Assembly (NCBI RefSeq): GCF_008180415.1
Contig: NZ_VTEI01000001.1
Span: forward strand, 429,061 to 493,060
Direction of reading: 5' to 3'
From: Rossellomorea vietnamensis
Lineage (GTDB): Bacteria; Bacillota; Bacilli; Bacillales; Bacillaceae_B
Length of the DNA: 64,000 bases
Position numbers and translations under genes: made by a program. Of the stretch, positions 54,090 to 63,074 are shown piece after piece. The notes beneath the pieces are model-generated. The model was given only the letters and a program-made list of their open reading frames with translations, was not told the origin of the DNA and searched no databases. The number at the start of each line of letters is the position of its first letter. Position 1 is the stretch's first letter.

Positions 54090-55712
54090 CTACTGCCCCA
54101 TCCGCAGCTTCCTTCTGACCTTAGCCGCCCTTTCGCCGAACAGCCTGTCTGCAAGACGTGATCTGAAGCTGAGATAGAAATAGATGAGCGCACCGGCTCC
54201 TCCGCAAATCGCTACGAGCGCAATGGCCTGCATTTTTGCCGAAGGATCCAGGAAGTTAGCCAGGATTACATACAGCACAATGACAGCCGCCGCCATCACT
54301 GCGTTAAACATGATAATCAGCAGCGTCCGTCTGAAGACGGTATTGTATTCATAATTTCCATAAATTTTAATGACAATAAGGTTAATGACAGTCGCTGCCA
54401 GATAGCCAAGAGTCGTGGCAAGGATCGCTCCCTGAGTTTCCATCAATTTGATCAATGGGATATTAAGTATGAGTTTTACGAGCAAACCAACAAGCAAGCT
54501 GAGTATCGTATATTTTTGTTTGTCGATGCCTTGAAGAATCGCTGCCGTAACAGCAAACAGTGCAAACAAAATCGCTACGGGTGCGTAGGTTCTCAACACT
54601 TCTGTCCCCAGATCACTGTGGCTGTAGAACAACGTATAGGTCGGCTCAGCCAGCAGGGAAATCCCAAGTGCAGCTGGTATTGTTAAAAATAACAGAATCT
54701 GAAAAGTTTGATCGAGCTGGCGGTTCATCTTGCCATATTCATTTTTAGTATAAGCAGAAGTAATCAATGGCAGCAATGACATAGAAAATGCCGTAGCCAA
54801 TGAAACAGGAATGATGACAAGCTTATGCGCGGCAAAGTTCAAAACCCCGAAAGCTGTATCCGCTATATCCGAATTTCCGATGGCGCCCATTGCCCTGTTA
54901 AAAGTCACCTGGTCGACCAGTTGAAACAGCGGGTTTGCAATGCCGACGAAAATAAAAGGAATCGAATAGGCTATGATTTCTTTATAAATTTCCACCAAGG
55001 AAATGTCCACGGTTCCTTTATCATCTTCCAGCATTTTATCAAAGCGGGGCTTTCGCTTGAACCAGTACCAAATCAGAGAGGCGAGACTGGCAGCTCCCCC
55101 GACAAACGCACCAAAAGTCGCAACGCTGATGGCGGTTGTCATGTCTCCTTTGATCACATAAAGGACAACATAGACACCGACCAGGAGGAAGACGATCCGG
55201 ACAATCTGTTCAATTACCTGTGAAACAGCCGTCGGCCCCATAGAATTGTGTCCTTGAAAGAACCCCCTGATCAAACTCATAAACGGGATGATGATCAAAG
55301 CGAAGCTGACTGCCCTGATGACGGTGGTCACCTGTTCAACCGTGATAACCTGCTCATCACTTGGGATAGTTATTTCGGCAAAGAAAGGAGCGAATGCATA
55401 CATGATCAGGAATGAAACAATACCGGTAAGGGTCATTAAAACGAGACCTGATTTAAACAGCTTTCTTCCAACATGATACTCCTGCATAGAATTATATTTA
55501 GAGATGAATTTTGACACTGCCAGCGGTACTCCCGCCGTCGCAATCGTCAAAAAGATCGTGTAAGGGACATATCCATAGGAATAGAGTGAAGTCGGTTCAA
55601 CCTCATTACCCAGTAAAGCGTAAAACGGTATAACAAAAAAAAGACCGAGAAACTTTGAAATAAATACGCCGAGCGTTAAAATAAACGTACCTCTAATTAA
55701 AGTCGATGACAT
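54090..55712 (-). CDS. ytgP: Lipid II flippase MurJ (YtgP)
   Basis: A 540-residue, 14-span MOP-superfamily flippase. Start region LIRGTFILTLGVFISKFLGLFFVIPFYALLG and the arginine-rich loop (SLIRGFFQGHNSMGPTAVSQ) match YtgP. B. subtilis YtgP translocates lipid II across the membrane. It is divergent from ytfP, as in B. subtilis. Confidence 0.93.
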   Translation of the reverse strand: MSSTLIRGTFILTLGVFISKFLGLFFVIPFYALLGNEVEPTSLYSYGYVPYTIFLTIATAGVPLAVSKFISKYNSMQEYHVGRKLFKSGLVLMTLTGIVSFLIMYAFAPFFAEITIPSDEQVITVEQVTTVIRAVSFALIIIPFMSLIRGFFQGHNSMGPTAVSQVIEQIVRIVFLLVGVYVVLYVIKGDMTTAISVATFGAFVGGAASLASLIWYWFKRKPRFDKMLEDDKGTVDISLVEIYKEIIAYSIPFIFVGIANPLFQLVDQVTFNRAMGAIGNSDIADTAFGVLNFAAHKLVIIPVSLATAFSMSLLPLITSAYTKNEYGKMNRQLDQTFQILLFLTIPAALGISLLAEPTYTLFYSHSDLGTEVLRTYAPVAILFALFAVTAAILQGIDKQKYTILSLLVGLLVKLILNIPLIKLMETQGAILATTLGYLAATVINLIVIKIYGNYEYNTVFRRTLLIIMFNAVMAAAVIVLYVILANFLDPSAKMQAIALVAICGGAGALIYFYLSFRSRLADRLFGERAAKVRRKLRMGQ

Positions 55713-55865
55713 AAAAATTCCCTTCCGAAACTTCTAATTTCACACTATAGGTAGTTTACTATTCAGACTTATGAAACACAACTAGAAAGCAATCGGAGCA
55801 GGGTTTGAAATCTATGGCAAATAGCTTTAAAATTAGCAGTGACAGCGTGAAAGATGGTGGAATGA

Positions 55866-57146
55866 ATGAAAAAATATGATGTAATCGTAATTGGAGGAGG
55901 CCCATCAGGTTTGATGGCATCCATCGCCGCAGGAGAAAACGGCGGGAAAGTCCTCCTGATTGATAAAGGAAACAAGCTCGGCAGAAAGCTTGCCATCTCA
56001 GGCGGAGGCCGCTGCAATGTGACAAACAGGCTCCCAATTGAGGAAATCATCAAGCATATCCCTGGAAACGGCCGCTTCCTCTACAGCGCCTTTTCCGAGT
56101 TCAATAATGAAGATATCATTGCCTTTTTTGAAAAACTGGGCATTGAACTGAAAGAAGAAGACCATGGCAGAATGTTCCCTGTTTCCAACAAGGCCCAATC
56201 CGTTGTAGACGCTCTTTTAAACAGAATGAATGAGCTTGGCGTCGAAAAACGGACGAACTCGCCTGTTAAAAAAGTGAATTATGTGGGCGGCCGGGCTGCA
56301 GGTGTTACATTGCAATCCGGTGAAAGCTTCGCTGCCGGTTCCGTCATCATCGCAGTAGGAGGGAAATCCGTTCCCCACACAGGCTCTACAGGTGACGGCT
56401 ACGCCTGGGCAGAAGATGCCGGGCACACGATCACAGATTTATTTCCGACAGAAGTGCCGCTAACCTCAGATGAACCCTTCATCAAGGAACGTGAACTTCA
56501 AGGATTATCTCTTCGTGATGTGGCACTCAGCGTCCTCAACCCAAAAGGAAAAGCGTTGGTCACCCATAAAATGGACATGATCTTCACCCATATCGGCATT
56601 TCCGGCCCAGCCGTCCTTCGCTGCAGCCAATATGTCGTCAAAGCAATGAAGAAATGGAACCTGACCCATGTGACCATGCATATCGACAGCTTTCCTGATA
56701 AGAATGAAGAAGTATTATTTCAGGAACTGAACTCTCTTATCAAAAAAGAAGAAGAGAAAAAAGCGGTGAAAAACATCCTTAAAGGCCTGATGCCTGAACG
56801 TTACCTCTTGTTCCTGCTCGAGCGTGCCGAAATCGATCCCAGCCAGCAGGGCATCACTCTTTCAGGTGAGAAAATCCGCGAATTGGCCCGCCTGGCAAAA
56901 GGGTTCACCTTCACAGTCAATGGAACCCTTTCCATTGACAAAGCCTTCGTAACAGGAGGCGGCGTGTCCGTTAAAGAAATTCAGCCAAAGACAATGGCCT
57001 CGAAAAAAATGGACGGCCTGTTCTTCTGCGGCGAAGTCCTCGACATCCACGGTTACACAGGAGGATACAACATCACCTCCGCTCTTGTAACTGGGAGGCT
57101 CGCCGGTGTCAATGCGGCTTTAAGCGCGTTGGAAGTTTCGAAATAA
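55866..57146 (+). CDS. ytfP: HI0933-family FAD-dependent oxidoreductase YtfP
   Basis: A 426-residue flavoprotein: dinucleotide motif [35 protein letters not shown], and the C-terminal [19 protein letters not shown], all diagnostic of the HI0933/YhiN family (NAD(P)/FAD-dependent). Substrate unknown. ATG has GGTGG five bases upstream. Confidence 0.92.
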   Translation: MKKYDVIVIGGGPSGLMASIAAGENGGKVLLIDKGNKLGRKLAISGGGRCNVTNRLPIEEIIKHIPGNGRFLYSAFSEFNNEDIIAFFEKLGIELKEEDHGRMFPVSNKAQSVVDALLNRMNELGVEKRTNSPVKKVNYVGGRAAGVTLQSGESFAAGSVIIAVGGKSVPHTGSTGDGYAWAEDAGHTITDLFPTEVPLTSDEPFIKERELQGLSLRDVALSVLNPKGKALVTHKMDMIFTHIGISGPAVLRCSQYVVKAMKKWNLTHVTMHIDSFPDKNEEVLFQELNSLIKKEEEKKAVKNILKGLMPERYLLFLLERAEIDPSQQGITLSGEKIRELARLAKGFTFTVNGTLSIDKAFVTGGGVSVKEIQPKTMASKKMDGLFFCGEVLDIHGYTGGYNITSALVTGRLAGVNAALSALEVSK

Positions 57147-57158
57147 TTGCGGTGAAAA

Positions 57159-57210
57159 TGCCGGCTCCCTCTCCTTCCCTTTCGGTTGGAGAAGGAGCCG
57201 GTGTTTTTTT
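57159..57210 (+). terminator. Terminator of ytfP
   Basis: GCCGGCTCC... / ...GGAGCCGGT stem with inner CTCCTT / AAGGAG-like pairing, followed by TTTTTTT. Confidence 0.88.
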
Positions 57211-57217
57211 GTTAAAC

Positions 57218-57590
57218 TTTATCCCTTTAAAGCACGACCAGGGACAGTCCCTCTTCGCGCTTTAAAGGGATAAAGCGGAATTTGGGCAGGCCGCTCGTAT
57301 TTTGGGTTTTCCGCTCGTATTTATGAATAAAGCGATCGTATATGTGCATACTCCGCTCGCAAAAGTGAATAACCCGCTCGTATACTTGCATATCCCGCTC
57401 GCATAGCCACTTCGTCGGTTGGAGAGGGAACGGAGCGTTTGGATCGGAGATGGGGAGTGCGCTCATATTTTGGATTTCCCGCTCGTATTTGTGCATAATG
57501 CGATCGTATATCTGCATACTCCGCTCATAAAAGTGCATAACCCGCTCGTATTCTTGCATACACCGCTCGCATAGCCACCTAACCCATACA
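57218..57590. repeat. Composite: long hairpin plus two 21-bp-period arrays
   Basis: A hairpin at 57218-57274 (arms TTTATCCCTTTAAAGC, inner GGGACAGTCCC) is followed by CGCTCG-type units at 57292, 57312, 57333, 57354, 57375 and 57396, and again at 57460, 57480, 57501, 57522, 57543 and 57564. Steps are 20-21 bp; the second block repeats the first with an offset of 168 bp (8 x 21). Related sequence: 5036-5124. Confidence 0.85.
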
Positions 57591-57657
57591 ATGAGCGCCT
57601 AACTTCGTCTCTTTCAGGTGACATAAACCGAATTTCCACCGTGGGTAACCCCATAAA

Positions 57658-57843
57658 TCACTTTTTATAAACAATCATCGCGGAAAAACAGTAGATTTGC
57701 TCATCATCCACTTCTTCCGGCATCGCCGCCACATGATATTTGATATCGACAATGCTGTCTTCATCCACCGACTTCAAAAACTTATTCATATCCTTTTCCA
57801 AATCCTTTTCATGCTCATAATCGAATACTTTTACCTGGATCAT
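57658..57843 (-). CDS. cse60: Sporulation protein Cse60
   Basis: A 61-residue protein, MIQVKVFDYEHEKDLEKDM.. DIKYHVAAMPEE..IYCFSAMIVYKK, closely matching Cse60 (YteV) of B. subtilis, which is made in the mother cell under sigma-E. ATG 57843 has GGGAG eight bases upstream. I could not identify a clear sigma-E promoter by eye. Position next to ytfP agrees. Confidence 0.9.
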   Translation of the reverse strand: MIQVKVFDYEHEKDLEKDMNKFLKSVDEDSIVDIKYHVAAMPEEVDDEQIYCFSAMIVYKK

Positions 57844-57929
57844 GATCATTTCTCCCTTTTCACATATTTATTAGCATTTTAGACATTTTTTCTAATTTTC
57901 AGTCATGTGTCTATCAGTTTAAGTACATC

Positions 57930-58990
57930 ATAATGCTGAATGGCATGTATCTACCTGGGCTCGATGGGTACACGAGTTGCACCTAAACCTAGAACTCATG
58001 TATCCACAACGACTCGCCGGGTACATGAGTTGCATCAAAACCCGAAACTCATGTATCTACAACAGCTCGTTGGGTACACGAGTTGCATCAAAACTAGGAA
58101 CTCATGTATACACAACAGCTCGATAGGTACACGAGTTGCACCTAAACCCGTAACTCATGTGTCCACAACGGCTCGCCGGGTACACGAGTTGCAGCTAAAC
58201 CCGTAACTCATGTATCCACATCGACTCGCTGGGTACATGCGTTGCATCAAAACCAGGAGCTCATGTATCCACAACGGCTCGATGGGTACATGAGTTGCAC
58301 ACTAACCAGGAACTCATGTATCCACATGGTCTCGCTAGGTACATGAGTTGCACACTAACCAGGAATTCATGTATCCACAACGACTCGCTGGCTACACGAG
58401 TTGCAGCTAAACCCGTAACTCATGTATCCACATAGGCTCGATGGGTACACGAGTTGCAGCTAAACCCGTAACTCATGTATCCACACCGACTCGCTGGGTA
58501 CACGAGTTGCACACAAACCAGGAACTCTTGTATCCACAACGGCTCGATGGGTACATGAGTTGCATCAAAACCTGAAACCCATGTATCCACATGGTCTCGC
58601 TAGGTACATGAGTTGCTCCAATACTAGGTACTCATGTACCCACAGACACACGCTGGGTACACGAGATGTATCAAAACCAGCAACTCATGTATCCACGTCG
58701 GCTCACTGGGGACATGTGTTGCATCAAAACCAGGAACTCATGTATCCACAACGGCTCGATGGGTACATGAGTTGCATTAAAATCAGGAACTCATGTATCT
58801 ACAACAGCTCGCTGGGTACACGAGTTGCATCAAAACCAGGAACTCTTGTATCCACAACAGCTCGCTGGGTACACGAGTTGCACCTAAACCACAAACTCAT
58901 GTATCCACAGACACACGCTGGGTACACAAGTTGAACCTAAACCTGAATCTCATGTATTCAAACCGACTCACCAAGTTCACGATTCACACC
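57930..58990. repeat. Tandem array, 20 units of exactly 53 bp
   Basis: The GTTGCA position recurs from 57976 to 58983 at exactly 53-bp steps, 20 times, with substitutions but no insertion or deletion. Each unit has inverted arms ACTCATGTATCC and GGGTACATGAGT (or GTACACGAGT) around 13 bases that centre on GGCTCGCT, then a 16-base A-rich linker. Because 53 is not a multiple of 3, open frames inside it are accidental. It lies between cse60 and the proS promoter. Confidence 0.95.
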
Positions 58991-59033
58991 AAACCAGAAA
59001 CTCCTGTACCCAAAAAATAACTCCAAAAATAAA

Positions 59034-59062
59034 TTGACTTTTCCATCCAAGGAAAATATAAT
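59034..59062 (+). promoter_or_regulatory. proS sigma-A promoter
   Basis: TTGACT, a 17-bp spacer and TATAAT, just upstream of the T-box leader. Confidence 0.85.
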
Positions 59063-59084
59063 ACTTAAAAATAATGAAACATTG

Positions 59085-59290
59085 AGAAGGATCAGTAGGA
59101 TGATCCAGTCATTGAAAGAGAGGGAGCTCCCGGCTGCAAGGTTCCCATTGGCTTCCATCCGAACCTGCCTTTGAGTTCTGTAGCGCATACAGCGGTTCAA
59201 ACCGTTATCATGATATGAGAGTAAAGCTTTGCTTTGAATCAGGGTGGTACCGCCAGTTTTTCTGGTCCCTGACATCGCAGGGCTTTTTTT
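59085..59290 (+). promoter_or_regulatory. T-box leader of proS, proline specifier CCU
   Basis: Stem I contains the AGTA and AGAGAGGG elements; the specifier region reads GAA-CCT-GCC with CCT (59164-59166), a proline codon, before TTTGAG. The antiterminator T-box AGGGTGGTACCGC starts at 59241; the terminator CCCTG / CAGGG with a T run is at 59267-59289. Uncharged tRNA-Pro should allow read-through into proS. Confidence 0.95.
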
Positions 59291-59300
59291 GTTTTTATAA

Positions 59301-59490
59301 GGCTCTTTTCGAAAACTTTATTGCTAGTTAATATGGATTTCGGAAAATAACGGCATGATTCCCCAGAAATATCTTCGTAAACAAGAAAGAAAAGAGCTGC
59401 AACCTCTGTTTAGAGAGGAAACTCTTAGTATCAGGGGAAAAATCCGGCTTTCGGGATTTTTCCGAAAGCAACATTATATGCGAAACAATC
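59301..59490 (-). mobile_element. GGCTCTTTT-ended MITE between T-box and proS
   Basis: It starts GGCTCTTTTCGAAAAC and ends TGCGAAACAATC; flanks TTTTATAA and TTTAAAAA are a 6/8 duplication. It is in reverse orientation to the 53262-53451 copy. It separates the T-box terminator from the proS Shine-Dalgarno, so it is transcribed as part of the proS leader. Confidence 0.78.
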
Positions 59491-59515
59491 TTTAAAAAAT
59501 ATGGAGGTGCAAGGA

Positions 59516-60946
59516 ATGGGAAAAGAGTTTGTAAAGAACATCACTGGCATGGATGAAGATTTTGCTCAGTGGTATACCGATGTAGTCACAAAAGCTGAAT
59601 TGATCGATTATTCCAGTGTCCGGGGGTCAATGATCATCCGCCCCTACGGCTATGCTCTTTGGGAAAATATCAAAGATGCACTCGATAAAAGAATAAAAGA
59701 AACCGGGCACGAGAATGTTTACATGCCTCTTTTCATACCGGAAAGCCTTCTGCAGCGAGAGAAAGATCACATTGAAGGGTTCGCTCCAGAAGTCGCCTGG
59801 GTCACGCACGGCGGTGAAGAAGAACTTCAGGAACGTCTCTGTGTCCGCCCGACATCAGAAGTCCTGTTCGGCGAGCACTATAAAAACATCATCCATTCAT
59901 ACCGTGACCTTCCAAAGCTATATAATCAATGGGCAAACGTTGTAAGGTGGGAAAAAACAACGAGACCGTTCCTGCGCACTCTTGAATTTCTTTGGCAAGA
60001 GGGCCATACATGCCATGAAACAGATGAAGACGCTCATGATGAAACAGTAAAAATGCTTGAGGTATATGCGGAGCTTTGTGAGAACATTCTCGCCATCCCT
60101 GTCATCAAAGGACAAAAAACAGAAAAAGAAAAGTTCGCAGGAGCCAAATACACTTATACCATCGAAAGCCTGATGCACGATGGAAAAGCATTGCAGTCCG
60201 GGACCTCCCACCATCTAGGTGACGGGTTTGCCAAAGCATTCGGCATCCAGTTCTCCGACCGTGAAGGCAATCTTCAATATGTGCAGCAAACGTCATGGGG
60301 ATTCACTACCCGAATTATTGGAGCGATGATCATGGTCCATGGTGATGACCGCGGCCTTGTCATTCCGCCAAAAGCTGCTCCGACTCAATTGATGATCGTG
60401 CCAATTGCCCAGCACAAGGAAGGCGTATTGGACTTTGCCTACAACCTGAAAGACAGATTAGCAGGTACCGTTCGGGTAGGTATCGATGCCAGTGATAAAA
60501 AGCCTGGCTGGAAGTTTAATGAATATGAAATGAAAGGAATTCCTCTTCGTCTGGAGGTCGGCCCTCGGGATATTGAAAATAACCAAGTCGTCATTGCACG
60601 CCGAGATACTGGGGAAAAAGTGACGGTCAGCCTTGATGAGCTGGAAAGCAAAATCGCCGATCTGCTCGATGACGTACAGAACAGCCTGTTTGAAAAAGCT
60701 CTTAAACACCGAGAGGAAAAAACAAGCATTGCCTTGAACTTTGAAGAATTTGCGGAAAAATTGGATTCCAACAAAGGATTCATCAAAGCCATGTGGTGTG
60801 GTGACCAGGTTTGTGAAGACAAAATCAAAGAAGAAACTGGTGCAACCTCACGCTGCATACCGTTTGAAGAAGAGAAAGTTTCAAATGATTGTGTATGCTG
60901 CGGCAAGGAAGCGAACCAGCTTGTTTATTGGGCTAGAGCTTATTAA
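59516..60946 (+). CDS. proS: Prolyl-tRNA synthetase, short (archaeal/eukaryote-like) type
   Basis: A 476-residue class II synthetase: motif 2 [17 protein letters not shown], motif 3 within [11 protein letters not shown], anticodon domain near 290-390, and a C-terminal zinc-like domain ([10 protein letters not shown].. DCVCCGKEA). It lacks the bacterial editing insertion and is about 90 residues shorter than B. subtilis ProS, so it is the second ProS type seen in some Bacilli. ATG 59516 has GGAGGTG six bases upstream. T-box controlled. Confidence 0.93.
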   Translation: MGKEFVKNITGMDEDFAQWYTDVVTKAELIDYSSVRGSMIIRPYGYALWENIKDALDKRIKETGHENVYMPLFIPESLLQREKDHIEGFAPEVAWVTHGGEEELQERLCVRPTSEVLFGEHYKNIIHSYRDLPKLYNQWANVVRWEKTTRPFLRTLEFLWQEGHTCHETDEDAHDETVKMLEVYAELCENILAIPVIKGQKTEKEKFAGAKYTYTIESLMHDGKALQSGTSHHLGDGFAKAFGIQFSDREGNLQYVQQTSWGFTTRIIGAMIMVHGDDRGLVIPPKAAPTQLMIVPIAQHKEGVLDFAYNLKDRLAGTVRVGIDASDKKPGWKFNEYEMKGIPLRLEVGPRDIENNQVVIARRDTGEKVTVSLDELESKIADLLDDVQNSLFEKALKHREEKTSIALNFEEFAEKLDSNKGFIKAMWCGDQVCEDKIKEETGATSRCIPFEEEKVSNDCVCCGKEANQLVYWARAY

Positions 60947-60950
60947 ATAG

Positions 60951-60990
60951 AAAAAGGATGCCCGTTTTTGATAAGGGGCATCCTTTTTCT
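60951..60990. terminator. Terminator shared by proS and the convergent anti-sigma gene
   Basis: AAAAAGGATGCCC / GGGGCATCCTTTTT with an 11-nt loop; A and T runs on both sides. Confidence 0.9.
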
Positions 60991-60994
60991 CAAT

Positions 60995-61756
60995 TCACTT
61001 AATCATCTGGTCAGCAAGGTCTATCAACACTTCACGCGTATCATATTTTTCAGAATTTGAAATGTAGATGTTGATATCAATACCTTCTTTATTCTCAAAT
61101 TTCATTGTTCCCCCATCTTCTCCTATATTTAATTCGCCTGATACTCCTTTTTTGAGTTCTACTTGCTCAAGAGACTGATTTCCCTGTCCTATAAACTCCT
61201 TATCAAAATCAAAGGCTTCAACAAAAATGACCTCAACGCCATTGGCTGCCCTAAATTCCACTGAAATATCTTTCCCATCTGAATTCGATTGGAAATGCCA
61301 GTCATAGATTCCATCCACGATAAACTCTGCTTCAAAAGGAAGGTTTTCCGGCAGTGTCAATTGGAATGGCAACGCATTTAGAGCATCCTCAACTGAATCT
61401 GCATTATAAAGTTTGGGCTGCCTGCTTTCTATTTCTTCCCTCTGCTCATCAGACAACCCATCAGGCCCAGTGCTTTCACTTACACTTTCTTTCAAAAGAG
61501 AAGTATCCAATCTATCAGGCTGCCTGTCTGCCGAAAATGGCAGGATTCCAGTCTGGCTGCCTATTATGCCAAGTACCAGTAGAACCGCCGCACCTGCGAG
61601 ACCCCAGCCTACTAACTCGGGAAACCATCTTCTCTTTGGCAGGAGAGTGTGATTGTCCTCTATCTTGGTGAGCAGTTCCTTTTCCTCTTCTTTAGAAAAA
61701 ACCCGTCCTTCTCCGATATGATTGTGAATTGCATCATGAATTCGCTTATTATTCAT
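60995..61756 (-). CDS. Membrane-anchored anti-sigma factor
   Basis: A 253-residue protein with a cytoplasmic N-terminus (about 1-45), one membrane helix (LVGWGLAGAAVLLVLGIIG) and an extracytoplasmic domain. ATG 61756 has GGAGG eight bases upstream and overlaps the sigma gene by 8 bp. Likely inhibits that sigma factor until an envelope signal acts; signal unknown. Confidence 0.75.
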   Translation of the reverse strand: MNNKRIHDAIHNHIGEGRVFSKEEEKELLTKIEDNHTLLPKRRWFPELVGWGLAGAAVLLVLGIIGSQTGILPFSADRQPDRLDTSLLKESVSESTGPDGLSDEQREEIESRQPKLYNADSVEDALNALPFQLTLPENLPFEAEFIVDGIYDWHFQSNSDGKDISVEFRAANGVEVIFVEAFDFDKEFIGQGNQSLEQVELKKGVSGELNIGEDGGTMKFENKEGIDINIYISNSEKYDTREVLIDLADQMIK

Positions 61757-62279
61757 AGAGATCGCCTCCAAGCTTTTGGTTCAAAAGGTCACGGGCACGG
61801 GATAATCTGGTTCTGATCGTAGAAGAATTCATTTCAAGTATTTCTGATATTTCTTCAATTTTTAACTCTTGATAATAGAAAAATATGATGACTTCCCTGT
61901 ATTTCACCGGAAGAGCAAATACTGCTTCACTCAACTCTGTTTTCTGCTGCTGTTTCAGCAAGTAGTGTTCGGGGCTCTCTGTTTTTGAATTTGAGGAGAA
62001 AGTATTCGTTAACAATAGCTTCTTATAATGCCAGCTTCGGAGATAATCCTTCGCTTTATTGGCCGCAATAGATAGAATCCATGCTTTTGCTGAGTTTTCC
62101 TTTTCCAAGGTATCCATCTTTTGAAAAACAGTGATGAATACTTCCTGTACCAAGTCCTCTGCCGCACTCCAGCTTTTCACGTATGAGTAAATCAGCCTCT
62201 TAACATCCTCGCCGTATTCGGTGACGAGGTCTCTGATTGATCGCTCTTTTCCTGCACCCTGTTCAGCACTCTTTGTCAT
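61749..62279 (-). CDS. ECF RNA polymerase sigma factor
   Basis: A 176-residue sigma factor: region 2 (LIYSYVKSWSAAEDLVQEVFITVFQKM) and region 4 (ELKIEEISEILEMNSSTIRTRLSRARDLLNQ). A TGGGAC-N17-CGTC sequence upstream on the minus strand resembles an ECF-type promoter and could reflect autoregulation, but this is weak. Confidence 0.9.
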   Translation of the reverse strand: MTKSAEQGAGKERSIRDLVTEYGEDVKRLIYSYVKSWSAAEDLVQEVFITVFQKMDTLEKENSAKAWILSIAANKAKDYLRSWHYKKLLLTNTFSSNSKTESPEHYLLKQQQKTELSEAVFALPVKYREVIIFFYYQELKIEEISEILEMNSSTIRTRLSRARDLLNQKLGGDLYE

Positions 62280-62361
62280 ATCACACCACCATAAATCGTA
62301 TTTTCACTTAACAGACGATTGCCGCTTGTGAAAAGTCCCATTTTCTTTTGAAAAACTTCAC

Positions 62362-62550
62362 TTTACCCCTTTAAAGTGCTGAGAGTGACTGTCCCTCTTA
62401 GCGCGTTAAAGGACTAAAATCTGCTAGTTCTGGAAAGTTTATCGGCGAACCGCTTTAACTTATCGGCGCTTTTTAACTTTTATCGGCGTAATTTTGGATT
62501 TATCGGCGTTTTCACGACTTTTATCGGCGTAAATCCAGATTTATCGACCA
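62362..62550. repeat. Composite: hairpin plus tcggcg array of 20-21 bp period
   Basis: Hairpin 62362-62417 (CCCTTTAAAG.. GTCCCTCTTAGCGC.. TTAAAGG) is closely related to the one at 57218-57274. It is followed by TATCGGCG units at 62442, 62463, 62483, 62503 and 62524, with a decayed copy at 62544. The array sequence differs from the CGCTCG arrays, but the period and layout are the same. Confidence 0.8.
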
Positions 62551-62626
62551 AGCGACAAATTTCGACACGAACATTCCGCACCTTATGTTCCTCACCACAA
62601 GCCCCTGCCCCAAGCAAAACAAAAAA

Positions 62627-62650
62627 AGCACGCTCGAGAGCGTGCTTCCA
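62627..62650 (-). terminator. Terminator of ytwF
   Basis: Perfect palindrome AAGCACGCTC / GAGCGTGCTT followed on the minus strand by TTTTTG. Confidence 0.88.
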
Positions 62651-62656
62651 ACTAAC

Positions 62657-62977
62657 TTAAACGCATTTGTCCTTTGGCTGTGTTTCGCCTTCCCACTCGA
62701 GCATGCCGCCTTCCATGTTGACGACTTTGAAGCCGCGGTCATGCATGAACTGGCTGACTTTGCCGCTGCGGTTGCCGGAACGGCAGATGAGGATGTACTC
62801 TTTGTCCTTATCGAACTGATCAAGAGATTCTGGAATATCTCCCATTTTGATGTGTTTTGCTTTTGGGATCATGCCCTCTTCTACTTCTTCGTCTTCACGA
62901 ACGTCGACAAGATCAAGATTCGCTCCCTCATCCAGCATTTTCTTCAATTCATCTGTTGTGATTGTTTTATAGCTCAA
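62657..62977 (-). CDS. ytwF: Rhodanese-like sulfurtransferase YtwF
   Basis: A 106-residue single-domain rhodanese: LDLVDVREDEEVEEGMIPKA and active-site loop ICRSGNRSGK (persulfide Cys). It carries sulfane sulfur. TTG 62977 has AAGGTGGG six bases upstream; a longer ATG frame overlaps that site. It lies downstream of leuS, as in B. subtilis. Confidence 0.88.
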   Translation of the reverse strand: MSYKTITTDELKKMLDEGANLDLVDVREDEEVEEGMIPKAKHIKMGDIPESLDQFDKDKEYILICRSGNRSGKVSQFMHDRGFKVVNMEGGMLEWEGETQPKDKCV

Positions 62978-63043
62978 TATGTACCCACCTTTCTTCATTA
63001 TTTTTTCATTATATCAGAGCTCTATGCACGGGAAAAATAAGAA

Positions 63044-63066
63044 GGCCGGCACCAAAAGCGCCGGCC
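63044..63066 (-). terminator. Terminator of leuS
   Basis: GGCCGGC / GCCGGCC stem (9-nt loop), followed on the minus strand by TTCTTATTTTT. Confidence 0.78.
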
Positions 63067-63074
63067 GGGATTAA

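Noticed and set aside
57930..58990. CRISPR array
   Set aside because: The whole 53-bp unit repeats, linker included; there are no unique spacers, no leader and no cas genes in the window.
57940..59020. Coding sequences inside the 53-bp array
   Set aside because: The period is not a multiple of three, the frames mirror the repeat only every 159 bp, and there are no ribosome sites.
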